Positions 1 to 7,224 of a stretch of 13,690 nt of DNA are shown here, in pieces. Within the stretch, counting starts at the first letter, position 1. Each line of letters opens with the position of its first letter. The translations under genes were made by a program, and so were the position numbers. Below the pieces are notes generated by a model. It worked only from the letters and a program-made list of their open reading frames with translations. It was not told the origin of the DNA and did not search any database. Source of the DNA: Deltaproteobacteria bacterium (lineage in GTDB: Bacteria > Desulfobacterota > Syntrophia > Syntrophales > Smithellaceae); NCBI GenBank assembly GCA_009668925.1, contig SBEK01000114.1:1-13690 (forward strand), read 5' to 3'.

Positions 1-174
1 TCTATATATGGTGGTATTCTCTACCGCAAAGATAAAACACTGGTTATTACGGTTGGGAGATTGGCCGTAAGAAACCTGTCGCTCACCGCTGAAACGGCAA
101 TCTTCGGAACTTGCGACCGCAAAACGGGGAAAAAACCGGAAAAAGGGGCGATAAAGTGTAAACCTTTCAACTAA
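1..174 (+). CDS. C-terminal fragment of an unrecognised protein (5' end outside the window)
   Basis: Frame 1 is open from the first base to a TAA at 172-174, giving 57 residues. It begins SIYGGILYRKDKTLVITVG and ends with a Lys-rich, basic tail (KTGKKPEKGAIKCKPFN). The alternation of short hydrophobic and polar stretches suggests beta structure. I recognise no family motif. Two cysteines are present, at about residues 38 and 53. A strong rho-independent terminator follows 10 nt after the stop in the same orientation, which is the best argument that this is the true end of a gene rather than a chance open frame. The composition is more A/T- and lysine-rich than the rest of the window, but the piece is too short to argue for transfer. 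It is convergent with the leftward acyl-CoA synthetase genes. Confidence 0.55.
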   Translation, partial: SIYGGILYRKDKTLVITVGRLAVRNLSLTAETAIFGTCDRKTGKKPEKGAIKCKPFN

Positions 175-184
175 ACCTTAAACC

Positions 185-220
185 AAGGGCGTGATCGCTG
201 ACGATCCGCCCTTTTTTTCT
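185..220 (+). terminator. Rho-independent terminator
   Basis: The stem GGGCG-(T)-GATCG pairs with CGATC-CGCCC around a CTGA tetraloop (187-211). This is a 10-bp perfect stem except for one bulged T, and it is extended by AA/TT pairs. A run of seven T residues follows at 212-218. It is well placed to end the partial gene stopping at 174. Read leftward, the same hairpin is followed only by a weak T-rich tract, so it may serve poorly as a terminator for the convergent operon. Confidence 0.9.
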
Positions 221-357
221 AAAAGCATCCTGCCGATTTTCGTTGCGATCCGCCGAAGCGCAATATTTTTAACATCCCGCAAAGCCTTGATTTTATTCTT
301 TCGCTCCCCTGAAATTCTAAGCACGGCTTGACCCCCCTGCCCGACAGGAGACCGGAT

Positions 358-1035
358 TCATTTCGTGAGCATGATCCGCGCATCCGCGATCGTGCAGGTT
401 TTCGCCGTGCACATGACGGGATTGAGGTCCACCGACTCGATCTCGTCTTCTAATTCCATCGCCAGCCGGGAGAAGTTAACGATAGTTTTTCTAAGGGCAT
501 TCAGATTGACGGACTCCCCTCCACGATAGCCTGCCAGGAGCTTCCGGGCGGCCAGGCCATTGATCATGCGATCGGCGCAGTGCGCCGTGAGCGGCGCCAT
601 TCTTAAAGACACGTCTTTGTATATCTCCACGCCCACGCCGCCCATCCCCAGGAGGATCATGGGACCGAATTGAAAATCATTCTTCGCGCCGATGATCAGC
701 TCCAGCCCGCGGATGGTCTGCGCAATCAACATGCCGACGAAACCGTCGAGCTTACGAAAACGCTCCAGCGTTTGAATCAGCGTCTCATCGTCTTTAATGC
801 CGACCACGACGCCGTGGACATCGGATTTGTGAATGATCGCCGGCGAGACGATTTTGGCGACCACCGGATAGCCTATGCGCCGGGCGATCGCCACGGCCTG
901 CTCATTCGATACCGCAACGTCGCAGCGCGGCGTTTTAAAGCCCGAGAGTGAAAATATTTTCTGCGCATCCGGTTCCAGCACCCATCCCCATTGTCTTGAT
1001 TTTTCGAGGAGCGCTTTAATTTCTTTTTTCAGCAT
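358..1035 (-). CDS. Acyl-CoA synthetase (NDP/ADP-forming), beta subunit (ATP-grasp)
   Basis: This 225-residue protein has the length of the small beta subunit of two-subunit ADP-forming acetyl/acyl-CoA synthetases (ACD). The ATP-grasp fold is recognisable. It starts with an N-terminal helical segment, followed by PVVAKIVSPAIIHKSDVHGV (about residues 57-76) containing the nucleotide-binding lysine region. Next come the glycine-rich MILLGMGGVGVEIYKD (about 126-141) and the C-terminal metal/nucleotide loop SVDLNPVMC (about 201-209). In this family the subunit transfers phosphate between a phosphohistidine on the alpha subunit and ADP, so the pair yields ATP, carboxylate and CoA from acyl-CoA. 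The start ATG overlaps the alpha-subunit stop by 7 nt (ATGCTGA), which implies translational coupling. The family usually reads HKSDVGGV where this protein has HKSDVHGV. The substrate cannot be read from the sequence. Confidence 0.9.
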   Translation of the reverse strand: MLKKEIKALLEKSRQWGWVLEPDAQKIFSLSGFKTPRCDVAVSNEQAVAIARRIGYPVVAKIVSPAIIHKSDVHGVVVGIKDDETLIQTLERFRKLDGFVGMLIAQTIRGLELIIGAKNDFQFGPMILLGMGGVGVEIYKDVSLRMAPLTAHCADRMINGLAARKLLAGYRGGESVNLNALRKTIVNFSRLAMELEDEIESVDLNPVMCTAKTCTIADARIMLTK

Positions 1036-2396
1036 GGCTGTTTCCTCACTAACGCTTTGGCCATCAGCACGGCGCCTTCAATAGACGGCGACACCGGAAT
1101 GCCGTTTAGTTCAAACCCCTCAATCAGCATGTTGTATTTTTCCACCTGCGGCACATAGGCGATGAACGGTTTGTTGAATTGCTTCATCACGCTGCTCAAT
1201 TTCACGCCGATGTCCAGCGTCATCCCCGGAATATACGGCAGCAGCAAAACGATCACACAATCGACTTCGGAAGAAGCACCCATGACCTTGGCGCACGCCA
1301 CAAAATCATCATCCACGGCGCTGCCGGTGAGATCGACGGGGTTGGCAAGCGACGCGATGGACTGAATGCTCTCCGAAATATTTTTCGCGATCTCGGCCTT
1401 CGTCCCGGCGGACAATTCCGGGACATGGATTCCGGCCAGCGAGCAGGCGTCGACCGTCATGGCGCCGTGGCCGCCGCTGCCGGTGATGACGCCGATGCGG
1501 CCTTGAATCGGTTTGGTGTAAGAACTCAAAACTTCACAGTAAGCAACCAGTTCATTTTCGTTTACGGCCTCCAGAATATTGTGCTGCGCGATCGCGGCTG
1601 AAAAACTGGCATAGTCGCCGGCCAGAGATGCCGTGTGACTGGAAACGGCGCGGTTCCCGCCGGGGGTCTTTCCGGATTTCATAATGACGACGGGCTTGGG
1701 ACACGCATTCGCCGCCAGCACAAATTCCCGGCCCTCATTTTCTCCGAATCCTTCGATGTAGTAGGCGATGACCTTGGTGGCCGGGTCGCGGGCCAGATAG
1801 GCGAGCAGTTCTTTCTCTCCGATGACGGCTTTATTGCCGATGCTGACGGCTTTGGCCATGCCGACCCCCTGACCGGTGAACTTGATCATCTGGTCAACGA
1901 GGATCCCGCCGCTTTGGCTCACAAACGACACGCCGCCGGTTTCCGGTTTGATCATGCGCTCGATCGGCAGAAAGAAAGTATCCACCGCCAGCGGAGCATA
2001 GATCCCCAGACAGTTCGGGCCGATGAAAGGAAAACGCGCTTCTTTGGCCATACCGGCAATGCGGTCCTGGAGGTCTTGGCGCCCTCCTTCGGCAAATCCG
2101 CCGGAAATCACGATCGCCGATTTCGTTCCGGCCTTGATACAGTCGGCCATGACGTCCGGCACCAGCTCCGCCCGTGTGGCAATCACGGCCAGGTCGATCT
2201 TTCGCGGTATATCCGCCAGACGGGGGTATATGACTTCCGTGTGGAATTTGCCGCCCTTCGGGTTAACGGCAAAGACCTCCATGGGATAGCGATGATTGTT
2301 TTTGGCAAAAATGACATTGGCGGGGTGGCGGTCATTCGTCGCGGAAATGCCGATCACCGCCATGGTTTTCGGGTGGAACAAAGGGTTGAGATTCAT
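1029..2396 (-). CDS. Acyl-CoA synthetase (NDP/ADP-forming), alpha subunit (CoA-binding/ligase)
   Basis: From the ATG at 2396 this is 455 residues. In order it has an N-terminal CoA-binding Rossmann domain (LFHPKTMAVIGIS; GFAEGG; FIGPNCLGIY), a succinyl-CoA-synthetase-like domain (SFVSQSGGILVDQM; SIGNKAVIGEKELLAYLA), and a second flavodoxin-like ligase domain (RIGVITGSGGHGAMTVDAC; ANPVDLTGSA). SSHTASLAGDY holds His254, the position of the phosphohistidine in ADP-forming acyl-CoA synthetases. The open frame extends to a GTG at 2411, but that codon overlaps its own candidate ribosome site. The ATG at 2396 has AAAGGGGG just upstream and gives the normal family N-terminus (MNLNPLF). The gene follows pgeF by 27 nt and overlaps the beta subunit by 7 nt. 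Such enzymes conserve energy at the level of acetyl-CoA or other acyl-CoAs in archaea and in some anaerobic bacteria. The direction and substrate here are inferences. Confidence 0.92.
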   Translation of the reverse strand: MNLNPLFHPKTMAVIGISATNDRHPANVIFAKNNHRYPMEVFAVNPKGGKFHTEVIYPRLADIPRKIDLAVIATRAELVPDVMADCIKAGTKSAIVISGGFAEGGRQDLQDRIAGMAKEARFPFIGPNCLGIYAPLAVDTFFLPIERMIKPETGGVSFVSQSGGILVDQMIKFTGQGVGMAKAVSIGNKAVIGEKELLAYLARDPATKVIAYYIEGFGENEGREFVLAANACPKPVVIMKSGKTPGGNRAVSSHTASLAGDYASFSAAIAQHNILEAVNENELVAYCEVLSSYTKPIQGRIGVITGSGGHGAMTVDACSLAGIHVPELSAGTKAEIAKNISESIQSIASLANPVDLTGSAVDDDFVACAKVMGASSEVDCVIVLLLPYIPGMTLDIGVKLSSVMKQFNKPFIAYVPQVEKYNMLIEGFELNGIPVSPSIEGAVLMAKALVRKQPC

Positions 2397-2423
2397 CAGG
2401 CCCCCTTTCACCTTCGTGCGGAT

Positions 2424-3278
2424 TCAATGAATGAGCAGCGGGTCGTCTTCGACGCAGAGCGCCGGGGAGCGCGGATCACCTTTGATCATCAGGAAATTGA
2501 TCTGGCGTCCGGTGACGCCGCCCGATCCGCGATGCGAAAAGAAAGCGTCGGGGTGGCAAGCCGTGCACAGCCCCGCTGTTTCAATTTGAGTATCGGGAAC
2601 GCCGCAATCCAGAATCTGGCGTCGATTGGCTTCCACCAGGTCAAGGATCCACCGGCCTTTGCGCTTCCCCGGCAACAGGAAATCGGCCGCCTTGTTTTTG
2701 CTGCGGAAGGCATCGGCGGCGGCGGCATCGACTTCGTAGCAGCAGCTGCCGATGGACGGTCCGATGGCCGCTAGCAGATCCCGGGGCTTAGTGCCATACT
2801 GATTTTGCATCAAGCGGATGCTCTTTGCGGTAATTTCGAGTGCGGACCCGCGCCACCCCGCGTGCACGGCGGCAATCACTTTCCTCATCCGGTCCACCAG
2901 GAAGACCGGCACGCAATCCGCCGTCTTGACGCAAATGGCGAGATCGGTCCGGCTGGTCACGATGGCGTCATAGTTCAGCGCATCGCGCGATGTGAAATAA
3001 TCACCGTGCGGTTTGATGACAAAAATGTTGTCACCGTGAACCTGATTGAGAACAAGAAAGTTCTCGATGGGAATGGCAAACGCCGCCGAAAGTTTTTCCC
3101 AGTTGGCCAGGACGCGGAGCTCTTCATCGCCTTCGCGAAAACTCATATTAAGGCTCTTGTAGTCCTCCCGGGAGGCGCCGCCCCTTCTGGTACAAAACGC
3201 GTGCGTCAGAAAATCACAGTCCGCGAGCAGCGGCGACTGCAGATAGGCAATGGCATTCTTCTTTTTCAGAGAAAACAT
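2424..3278 (-). CDS. pgeF: YfiH/PgeF-family protein (Laccase domain; peptidoglycan editing factor / purine nucleoside phosphorylase-like)
   Basis: This 284-residue protein covers the whole YfiH (DUF152, 'multicopper polyphenol oxidoreductase') fold. Visible signatures are HAFCTRRGG near the N-terminus, LNQVHGDNIFVI with the first metal-ligand His, LAICVKTADCVPVFLVD with the ligand Cys, VIAAVHAGWRGSALEIT with the second His, AAIGPSIGSCCYEV, and the C-terminal CTACHPDAFFSHRGSGGVTGRQINF. Family members bind zinc through these His/Cys residues. Related proteins (human FAMIN/LACC1) act on purine nucleosides, and E. coli YfiH prevents mis-incorporation of serine into peptidoglycan stems. Which role applies here is not shown by sequence. 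The ATG lies 2 nt after the rluD stop (TAG-AC-ATG) with no strong ribosome site, which fits translational coupling. rluD-yfiH is also adjacent in E. coli. Confidence 0.92.
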   Translation of the reverse strand: MFSLKKKNAIAYLQSPLLADCDFLTHAFCTRRGGASREDYKSLNMSFREGDEELRVLANWEKLSAAFAIPIENFLVLNQVHGDNIFVIKPHGDYFTSRDALNYDAIVTSRTDLAICVKTADCVPVFLVDRMRKVIAAVHAGWRGSALEITAKSIRLMQNQYGTKPRDLLAAIGPSIGSCCYEVDAAAADAFRSKNKAADFLLPGKRKGRWILDLVEANRRQILDCGVPDTQIETAGLCTACHPDAFFSHRGSGGVTGRQINFLMIKGDPRSPALCVEDDPLLIH

Positions 3279-3280
3279 GT

Positions 3281-4309
3281 CTATTCTTTTAGCTTATCCT
3301 TCCAGGTTTGTAAACCCGATTCGGTGATAAAACCGGGCGTGGCCGCGCGAAACGCGGTAAGCAGATCTTCCATATCCCGGGGCAGCGGTACGGTAAAAAC
3401 CATCCGCTCACTCGTTTGCGGATGAAGAAAGGAAAGGTGGGCGGCATGCAGCGCCTGGCGGTCCAGGGACTTGATGGCGCCCCTGAGCGCCGCATTCCTG
3501 ATCGATTGCAGCCTGGATGTGTTTCCGTAAACCGCATCGCCGATGACCGGGTGACCCCGTTCGCTGAGATGGACGCGGATCTGATGGGTCCGGCCGGTCT
3601 TGATTTCGATATCCAGCAGGGTTGCCGTACCGAAACGTTCGCGCACCCTCCAGAGCGTCAGCGCGTCTTTGCCCTGCCGGCTTTTCGTGGACATTTTTTT
3701 ACGGTCCACGGGATGGCGCCCGACGGGCAAAACGATTTCGCCGCTTAGCCCTTTCACATCGCCCCAGACCAGTGCGACATATTTTTTGTACACGTCATGC
3801 TTTTCAAACTGCGCCGAAAGCCGGCGATGCGCCTCATCGGATTTTGCCGCTACGATCAGACCGGACGTTTCCTTATCCAGCCGGTGCACAATTCCCGGCC
3901 GCAGAACGCCGCCAATGCCGGAGAGATCTTTGCAGTGAAAGAGAAGCGCATTGACAAGTGTCTGATTCGGATTGCCCGGCGCGGGATGCACGACCATACC
4001 TGCGGGTTTATTAATCACAACAACGGAGGTATCTTCATAAACGATGTCCAGGGGGATGTTCTGCGGCAAGGCGACGGCATCAACAGCCGGCTCCAGATGA
4101 AGCGCCACGACATCCCCCGCTTTCAGATGCTGGCTCGCCTTGGGTTCTTTGCCGTTGACCGTCACGTCGCCTTCTGCGACGGCGTTTTTTATCTGCGAAC
4201 GGGAAAACGATTCGTCACATTGTGCCAGAAACACGTCCAGGCGCAGTCCCGCCTGCAACGGGCTGACGATGAAGGATAAGTCTCCGGCCTGTTTGGCTTC
4301 AATGGACAA
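3281..4309 (-). CDS. rluD: Ribosomal large subunit pseudouridine synthase, RluD/RluA family
   Basis: An S4 RNA-binding domain (LRLDVFLAQCDESFSRSQIKNAV; VTVNGKEPKASQHLKAGD) is followed by the RluA catalytic domain. The hallmark GIVHRLDKETSGLIVAAKS contains the catalytic Asp of HRLD. IEIKTGRTHQIRVHLSERGHPVIGDAVYG supplies the conserved RTHQIR and GDxxYG blocks. In E. coli RluD makes pseudouridines 1911, 1915 and 1917 in helix 69 of 23S rRNA. RluD is preferred over RluC because of length, domain layout and the pgeF neighbour. The frame is open to a GTG at 4369, but that codon has AGGG immediately against it. A TTG at 4309 has GGAG with a 7-nt spacer and gives MSIEAKQAGDLSFIVSP, a normal family N-terminus (342 residues). 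I chose the TTG; the start is the least certain part of this call. Confidence 0.9.
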   Translation of the reverse strand: MSIEAKQAGDLSFIVSPLQAGLRLDVFLAQCDESFSRSQIKNAVAEGDVTVNGKEPKASQHLKAGDVVALHLEPAVDAVALPQNIPLDIVYEDTSVVVINKPAGMVVHPAPGNPNQTLVNALLFHCKDLSGIGGVLRPGIVHRLDKETSGLIVAAKSDEAHRRLSAQFEKHDVYKKYVALVWGDVKGLSGEIVLPVGRHPVDRKKMSTKSRQGKDALTLWRVRERFGTATLLDIEIKTGRTHQIRVHLSERGHPVIGDAVYGNTSRLQSIRNAALRGAIKSLDRQALHAAHLSFLHPQTSERMVFTVPLPRDMEDLLTAFRAATPGFITESGLQTWKDKLKE

Positions 4310-4395
4310 AATATGACTCCATTTACCGTTAAGGTTAGTTGTCCCCCCCGGTCCAGATCGAGACTGCACCCCTGTGGCAACGGGAAACCGAAACG

Positions 4396-5811
4396 TCAGT
4401 CGGCCAAAATCTCCCGCAGTCCGTCAATCACAAAGCCGAACTCATCCTCAGCCACGGTGCGCAGATCGAGGTAAATTTCGTTCTCGCTCACGCGAACGAT
4501 AACGGGCATCGCCGCCCGGCGCAGCTTTGATTCCATCCGGCTGGGCGACATCTTCTCGTGCCTGATGGCAACCGTCACTGACGGAATAACCTGCGTCGGG
4601 AGCGAGCCGCCGCCGGCGGCAGCCGCGCCTTCACGAATTTCGCAGGTGAGACCGGCGATATTGGCCTTGTTAAGTCTGCTGGCCAGCTTGCGCGCCCGCT
4701 TCTTCACGTCACTCAACGGCTCGGTCAACGCTTTCAGAGACCGCAATTTGGCGGCTGCGCTTGCTCCGGCCAGGTAGTGCATCAGCGTTGCTTCCAGGGC
4801 AGCCAGTGTGAATTTGTCAATTCTGAGGGCGCGGTTGAGCGGATTTTTCTTGATCCGCGCCAGGATATCTTTTTTGCCGACGATAATGCCCGCCTGGGGT
4901 CCGCCCAGAAGTTTGTCGCCGCTGAATGTGACAACGTCAACCTCGGAGGCCAGCACCTCGCGTACGGTCGGCTCATGCGCAAGACCGTATTGTTCCAGAT
5001 CGATCAGACAGCCGCTGCCCAGGTCGTCGAAAACCGGGATGTCGTGCTGCTTTCCAAGCGCGACCAGCGGTGTCAGTTCCGCTTCTTCGGTAAAACCGAC
5101 AATCCGGTAGTTGCTGGTGTGTACTTTCAAAATCACGCCGGTGTTCGGACCGATGGCTTTCTCGTAATCGGCGAGGCGCGTGCGGTTGGTGGTTCCCACC
5201 TCCCGCAGGATGGAATTGCTTTTGGTCATGACATCCGGAATACGAAACTCGCCGCCGATTTCAATCAGTTCGCCGCGCGAGACGATCGCCTCCTTATTTT
5301 CAGCGAGCGTATTCAGCACCAGCAGGACGGCCGCCGCGTTGTTGTTGACGATCAGGGCATCCTCCGCGCCGGTAAGCCGGCAGACCAGTCCGCTCACGTG
5401 GTCGTAGCGCAGGCCGCGTTCCCCGCGATCCAGACTGAACTCCAGGTTGGAGTAGCCGCGTCCGACCTCGGCAATTCGCTCCAGGGCCTCGGGGCACAGC
5501 GGCGCGCGGCCCAGATTGGTATGCAGAATCACGCCGGTGGCATTGACGAGCCGGCGCAATTTGTAACGATACAGGTCGTCAACAATCTCCGTGACTTTCC
5601 GGGCCGCAGACTGAGCATCGGAAGCCGCGGCCGGTAGATTTTTGTCTGGAGCGGTCAGGATGGTATCCCGCAGGTTCTGCACGACGCCACGGCAGATCTC
5701 CACAATGATTTCCCGGGACGCTTTTGTAAAAATGCCCTGTCTTTCCAGAAGCCCGATCACTTCGTCGATTTTCGGAAGATTTTTCAGCATTGCTTTTCTC
5801 TGATCATCCAT
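4396..5811 (-). CDS. selA: L-seryl-tRNA(Sec) selenium transferase (selenocysteine synthase)
   Basis: This 471-residue protein has the usual SelA length. It is a cytosolic PLP enzyme that converts Ser-tRNA(Sec) to Sec-tRNA(Sec) with selenophosphate. The N-terminal helical tRNA-binding domain (LKNLPKIDEVIGLLE) is followed by the fold-type-I aminotransferase core: RRLVNATGVILHTNLGRAPL, YSNLEFSLDRGERG, LIVNNNAAAVLLVLNTLA, GGEFRIPDVM, REVGTTNRT, PVFDDLGSGCL. VVTFSGDKLLGGPQAG carries the PLP lysine, Lys300. The small C-terminal domain is intact. The ATG at 5811 has GGAG with a 6-nt spacer. selB, selC (tRNA-Sec) and selD are not in this window. The gene sits 65 nt downstream of the radical SAM gene and 86 nt upstream of the chosen rluD start. 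Confidence 0.97.
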   Translation of the reverse strand: MDDQRKAMLKNLPKIDEVIGLLERQGIFTKASREIIVEICRGVVQNLRDTILTAPDKNLPAAASDAQSAARKVTEIVDDLYRYKLRRLVNATGVILHTNLGRAPLCPEALERIAEVGRGYSNLEFSLDRGERGLRYDHVSGLVCRLTGAEDALIVNNNAAAVLLVLNTLAENKEAIVSRGELIEIGGEFRIPDVMTKSNSILREVGTTNRTRLADYEKAIGPNTGVILKVHTSNYRIVGFTEEAELTPLVALGKQHDIPVFDDLGSGCLIDLEQYGLAHEPTVREVLASEVDVVTFSGDKLLGGPQAGIIVGKKDILARIKKNPLNRALRIDKFTLAALEATLMHYLAGASAAAKLRSLKALTEPLSDVKKRARKLASRLNKANIAGLTCEIREGAAAAGGGSLPTQVIPSVTVAIRHEKMSPSRMESKLRRAAMPVIVRVSENEIYLDLRTVAEDEFGFVIDGLREILAD

Positions 5812-5830
5812 AACGTACTCCGTTGTTTAG

Positions 5831-5883
5831 AGAACAAGGGGTTGCAACCACCCTGCGGGTGGCAAGACCCCTTGTGCTAAGAA
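5831..5883. repeat. Hairpin-forming dispersed repeat, copy A (REP/MITE-like)
   Basis: ACAAGGGGT (5834-5842) pairs exactly with ACCCCTTGT (5867-5875). Inside it CCACCC (5848-5853) pairs with GGGTGG (5857-5862) across a TGC loop. The element therefore folds into one long, nearly perfect hairpin. A diverged copy occurs at 10721-10775 in the same orientation, sharing AGAACAAGGG, GCAACCACC, GGGTGGC, CCCCTT and a terminal AGAA. Here it fills most of the gap between selA and the radical SAM gene, and its right end overlaps that gene's stop codon and last codons. No clear T-tract follows on either strand, so it is not a canonical terminator. Confidence 0.75.
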
Positions 5884-7139
5884 ATGAGGCCGGCCTGCTT
5901 GCGGCAGAAGTCGCGGAAATTATTCACCGCGATAAAGAATTCCCGCATCATGATGACCCACAGATAACGTCCGCGCGGCGTCAGGTGCAGATAAGGCGAG
6001 AAATAGCGAAACGAGCCGGCCAGCGTGAAGGCGGCCATTTCCTTCCATAGCGTCCGGAAAAATTTATCGCCGTATTTTTTCTCCAGTTCACTCGCGTTCA
6101 TCCGGGTGGCAAAAAGCTTCATCAAAAAATCATAGCGCATCTGATCGGGCGCGGCGAACGCCCTCGCCGCCTGAAGCGGCAGGGTGTTTTGCGCGAGATC
6201 AGAAATGTATCGGTCGATGTCAAAGGTGTTGGCGTAGCAGACGCCGCCCAGGTAACCGATCGCGCCGCTCCCCAGACCCGCATATTCGTCAAAATCCACA
6301 ACGTATTCATCAATCAGCGACCGGGCGGCTTTCTTCCTTGAAAAACACCAGGCCGAAGACGAATCATAGTCGCGCTCCAGTCGTCTGAGAATCAGATTAA
6401 AATAGGATTGCTCTCTCGAGAAATTGACCTCGCCCAGCGTCTCCTGCATCAGGCGCTGAGTCAGCGTCGAAACCATCAAAGGATAGAAAGTGATTTGCTG
6501 CATCCCGAGCTTCGCGAGGACCGCCAGATCGGCTTCGAGCATCGAGGCGGTCTGTTCGGGAAAATTGAAAATCATGTCGGCGTTGAGCGTTTCAAACTTA
6601 CCCAGGGTGTCGGCGAGACGGCCGGCAATCTCTGCGCCCGACCCGTATTTGTCGTACCGCGCTATCTTTTTCAAAAGATCATCGTTGAAGGTTTGCACGC
6701 CCACGGAGAGCCGGTTGACGCCCGCTTGCCTGAGGACGGCGATATTCGCGTCCGTCAGGTGATTGGGATTGGTTTCGACGGAAATGGAGGTGACCGGAGA
6801 CACCTCCCGGGCCAGCCGCAGAGTCTCCGCCAATTCCTCAATCAGGACGGTGGGGGTGCCGCCGCCTACATAAATGCCGGTAAAGCGATAGCCCTTTTGC
6901 CGGTAGAGAGCGATTTCCCGGCGCAGAGCGACGTGATATTTTTCCGCCAGGGATTCGTTAAGACGGATGCGATGAAAAGAACAATAAGGGCAGAGCTCTT
7001 CGCAAAAGGGAATATGGATATAAAGCAGACGGTGTCTTTCATCGGCACAGGGAGGCAAAACGGGCGGGGGACCGCCTTCAAAATTGAGGGCCCGGGCAAA
7101 CTGCCTTCTGGCCGTATGGGTAACTATTTGATTAATCAC
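5877..7139 (-). CDS. Radical SAM protein of the HemN/HemW (coproporphyrinogen oxidase-like) family
   Basis: This 420-residue protein has a radical SAM core beginning LLYIHIPFCEELCPYCSFHR. Cys46, Cys50 and Cys53 form the CX3CX2C site for the SAM-binding 4Fe-4S cluster. GIYVGGGTPTVL (SAM binding), SVETNPNHLT and NRLSVGVQTFNDDLL follow in family order. The C-terminal third matches the HemN_C type (YLHLTPRGRYLW). The residue two after the last Cys is Phe55. HemN, the true oxygen-independent coproporphyrinogen III oxidase, has a fourth Cys there (CX3CX2CXC), so this is more likely a HemW heme-trafficking protein or a ChuW/HutW-type enzyme. The start is GTG with GGGA upstream, and an in-frame TGA lies two codons before it, so no earlier start exists. 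The length slightly exceeds typical HemW because of an N-terminal extension of about 35 residues. The gene heads the leftward set. Confidence 0.85.
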   Translation of the reverse strand: MINQIVTHTARRQFARALNFEGGPPPVLPPCADERHRLLYIHIPFCEELCPYCSFHRIRLNESLAEKYHVALRREIALYRQKGYRFTGIYVGGGTPTVLIEELAETLRLAREVSPVTSISVETNPNHLTDANIAVLRQAGVNRLSVGVQTFNDDLLKKIARYDKYGSGAEIAGRLADTLGKFETLNADMIFNFPEQTASMLEADLAVLAKLGMQQITFYPLMVSTLTQRLMQETLGEVNFSREQSYFNLILRRLERDYDSSSAWCFSRKKAARSLIDEYVVDFDEYAGLGSGAIGYLGGVCYANTFDIDRYISDLAQNTLPLQAARAFAAPDQMRYDFLMKLFATRMNASELEKKYGDKFFRTLWKEMAAFTLAGSFRYFSPYLHLTPRGRYLWVIMMREFFIAVNNFRDFCRKQAGLIS

Positions 7140-7224
7140 AAGTCATATTCCCATCTTTCAAATTCCGAGAGTCACGGATAAACTGTTTAGCAAAAGATGG
7201 AACAAATTTGCAAGCTTCGTTTAC

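Noticed and set aside
1635..2774. Long rightward open frame (379 codons) opposite the acyl-CoA synthetase alpha subunit and pgeF
   Set aside because: It spans two well-recognised leftward genes and the gap between them, shows no family motif, and has the Arg/His/Gly-rich look of antisense reading of GC-rich coding DNA.
4189..4398. Reading on past the selA TGA as a selenocysteine codon, in the frame that continues downstream
   Set aside because: SelA is already full length at the TGA, the continuation overlaps rluD in another frame, and no SECIS-like hairpin could be identified by eye.
4777..5637. Rightward open frame of 286 codons opposite selA
   Set aside because: It is fully antisense to a clear selA; composition and lack of motifs mark it as a shadow frame.
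7184..7213. Leftward promoter candidate for the radical SAM gene: TTGCAA with TGC-TAAACA 18 nt on
   Set aside because: The -10 matches only half of the consensus, and TTGCAA is itself palindromic and common; too weak to list as a feature.
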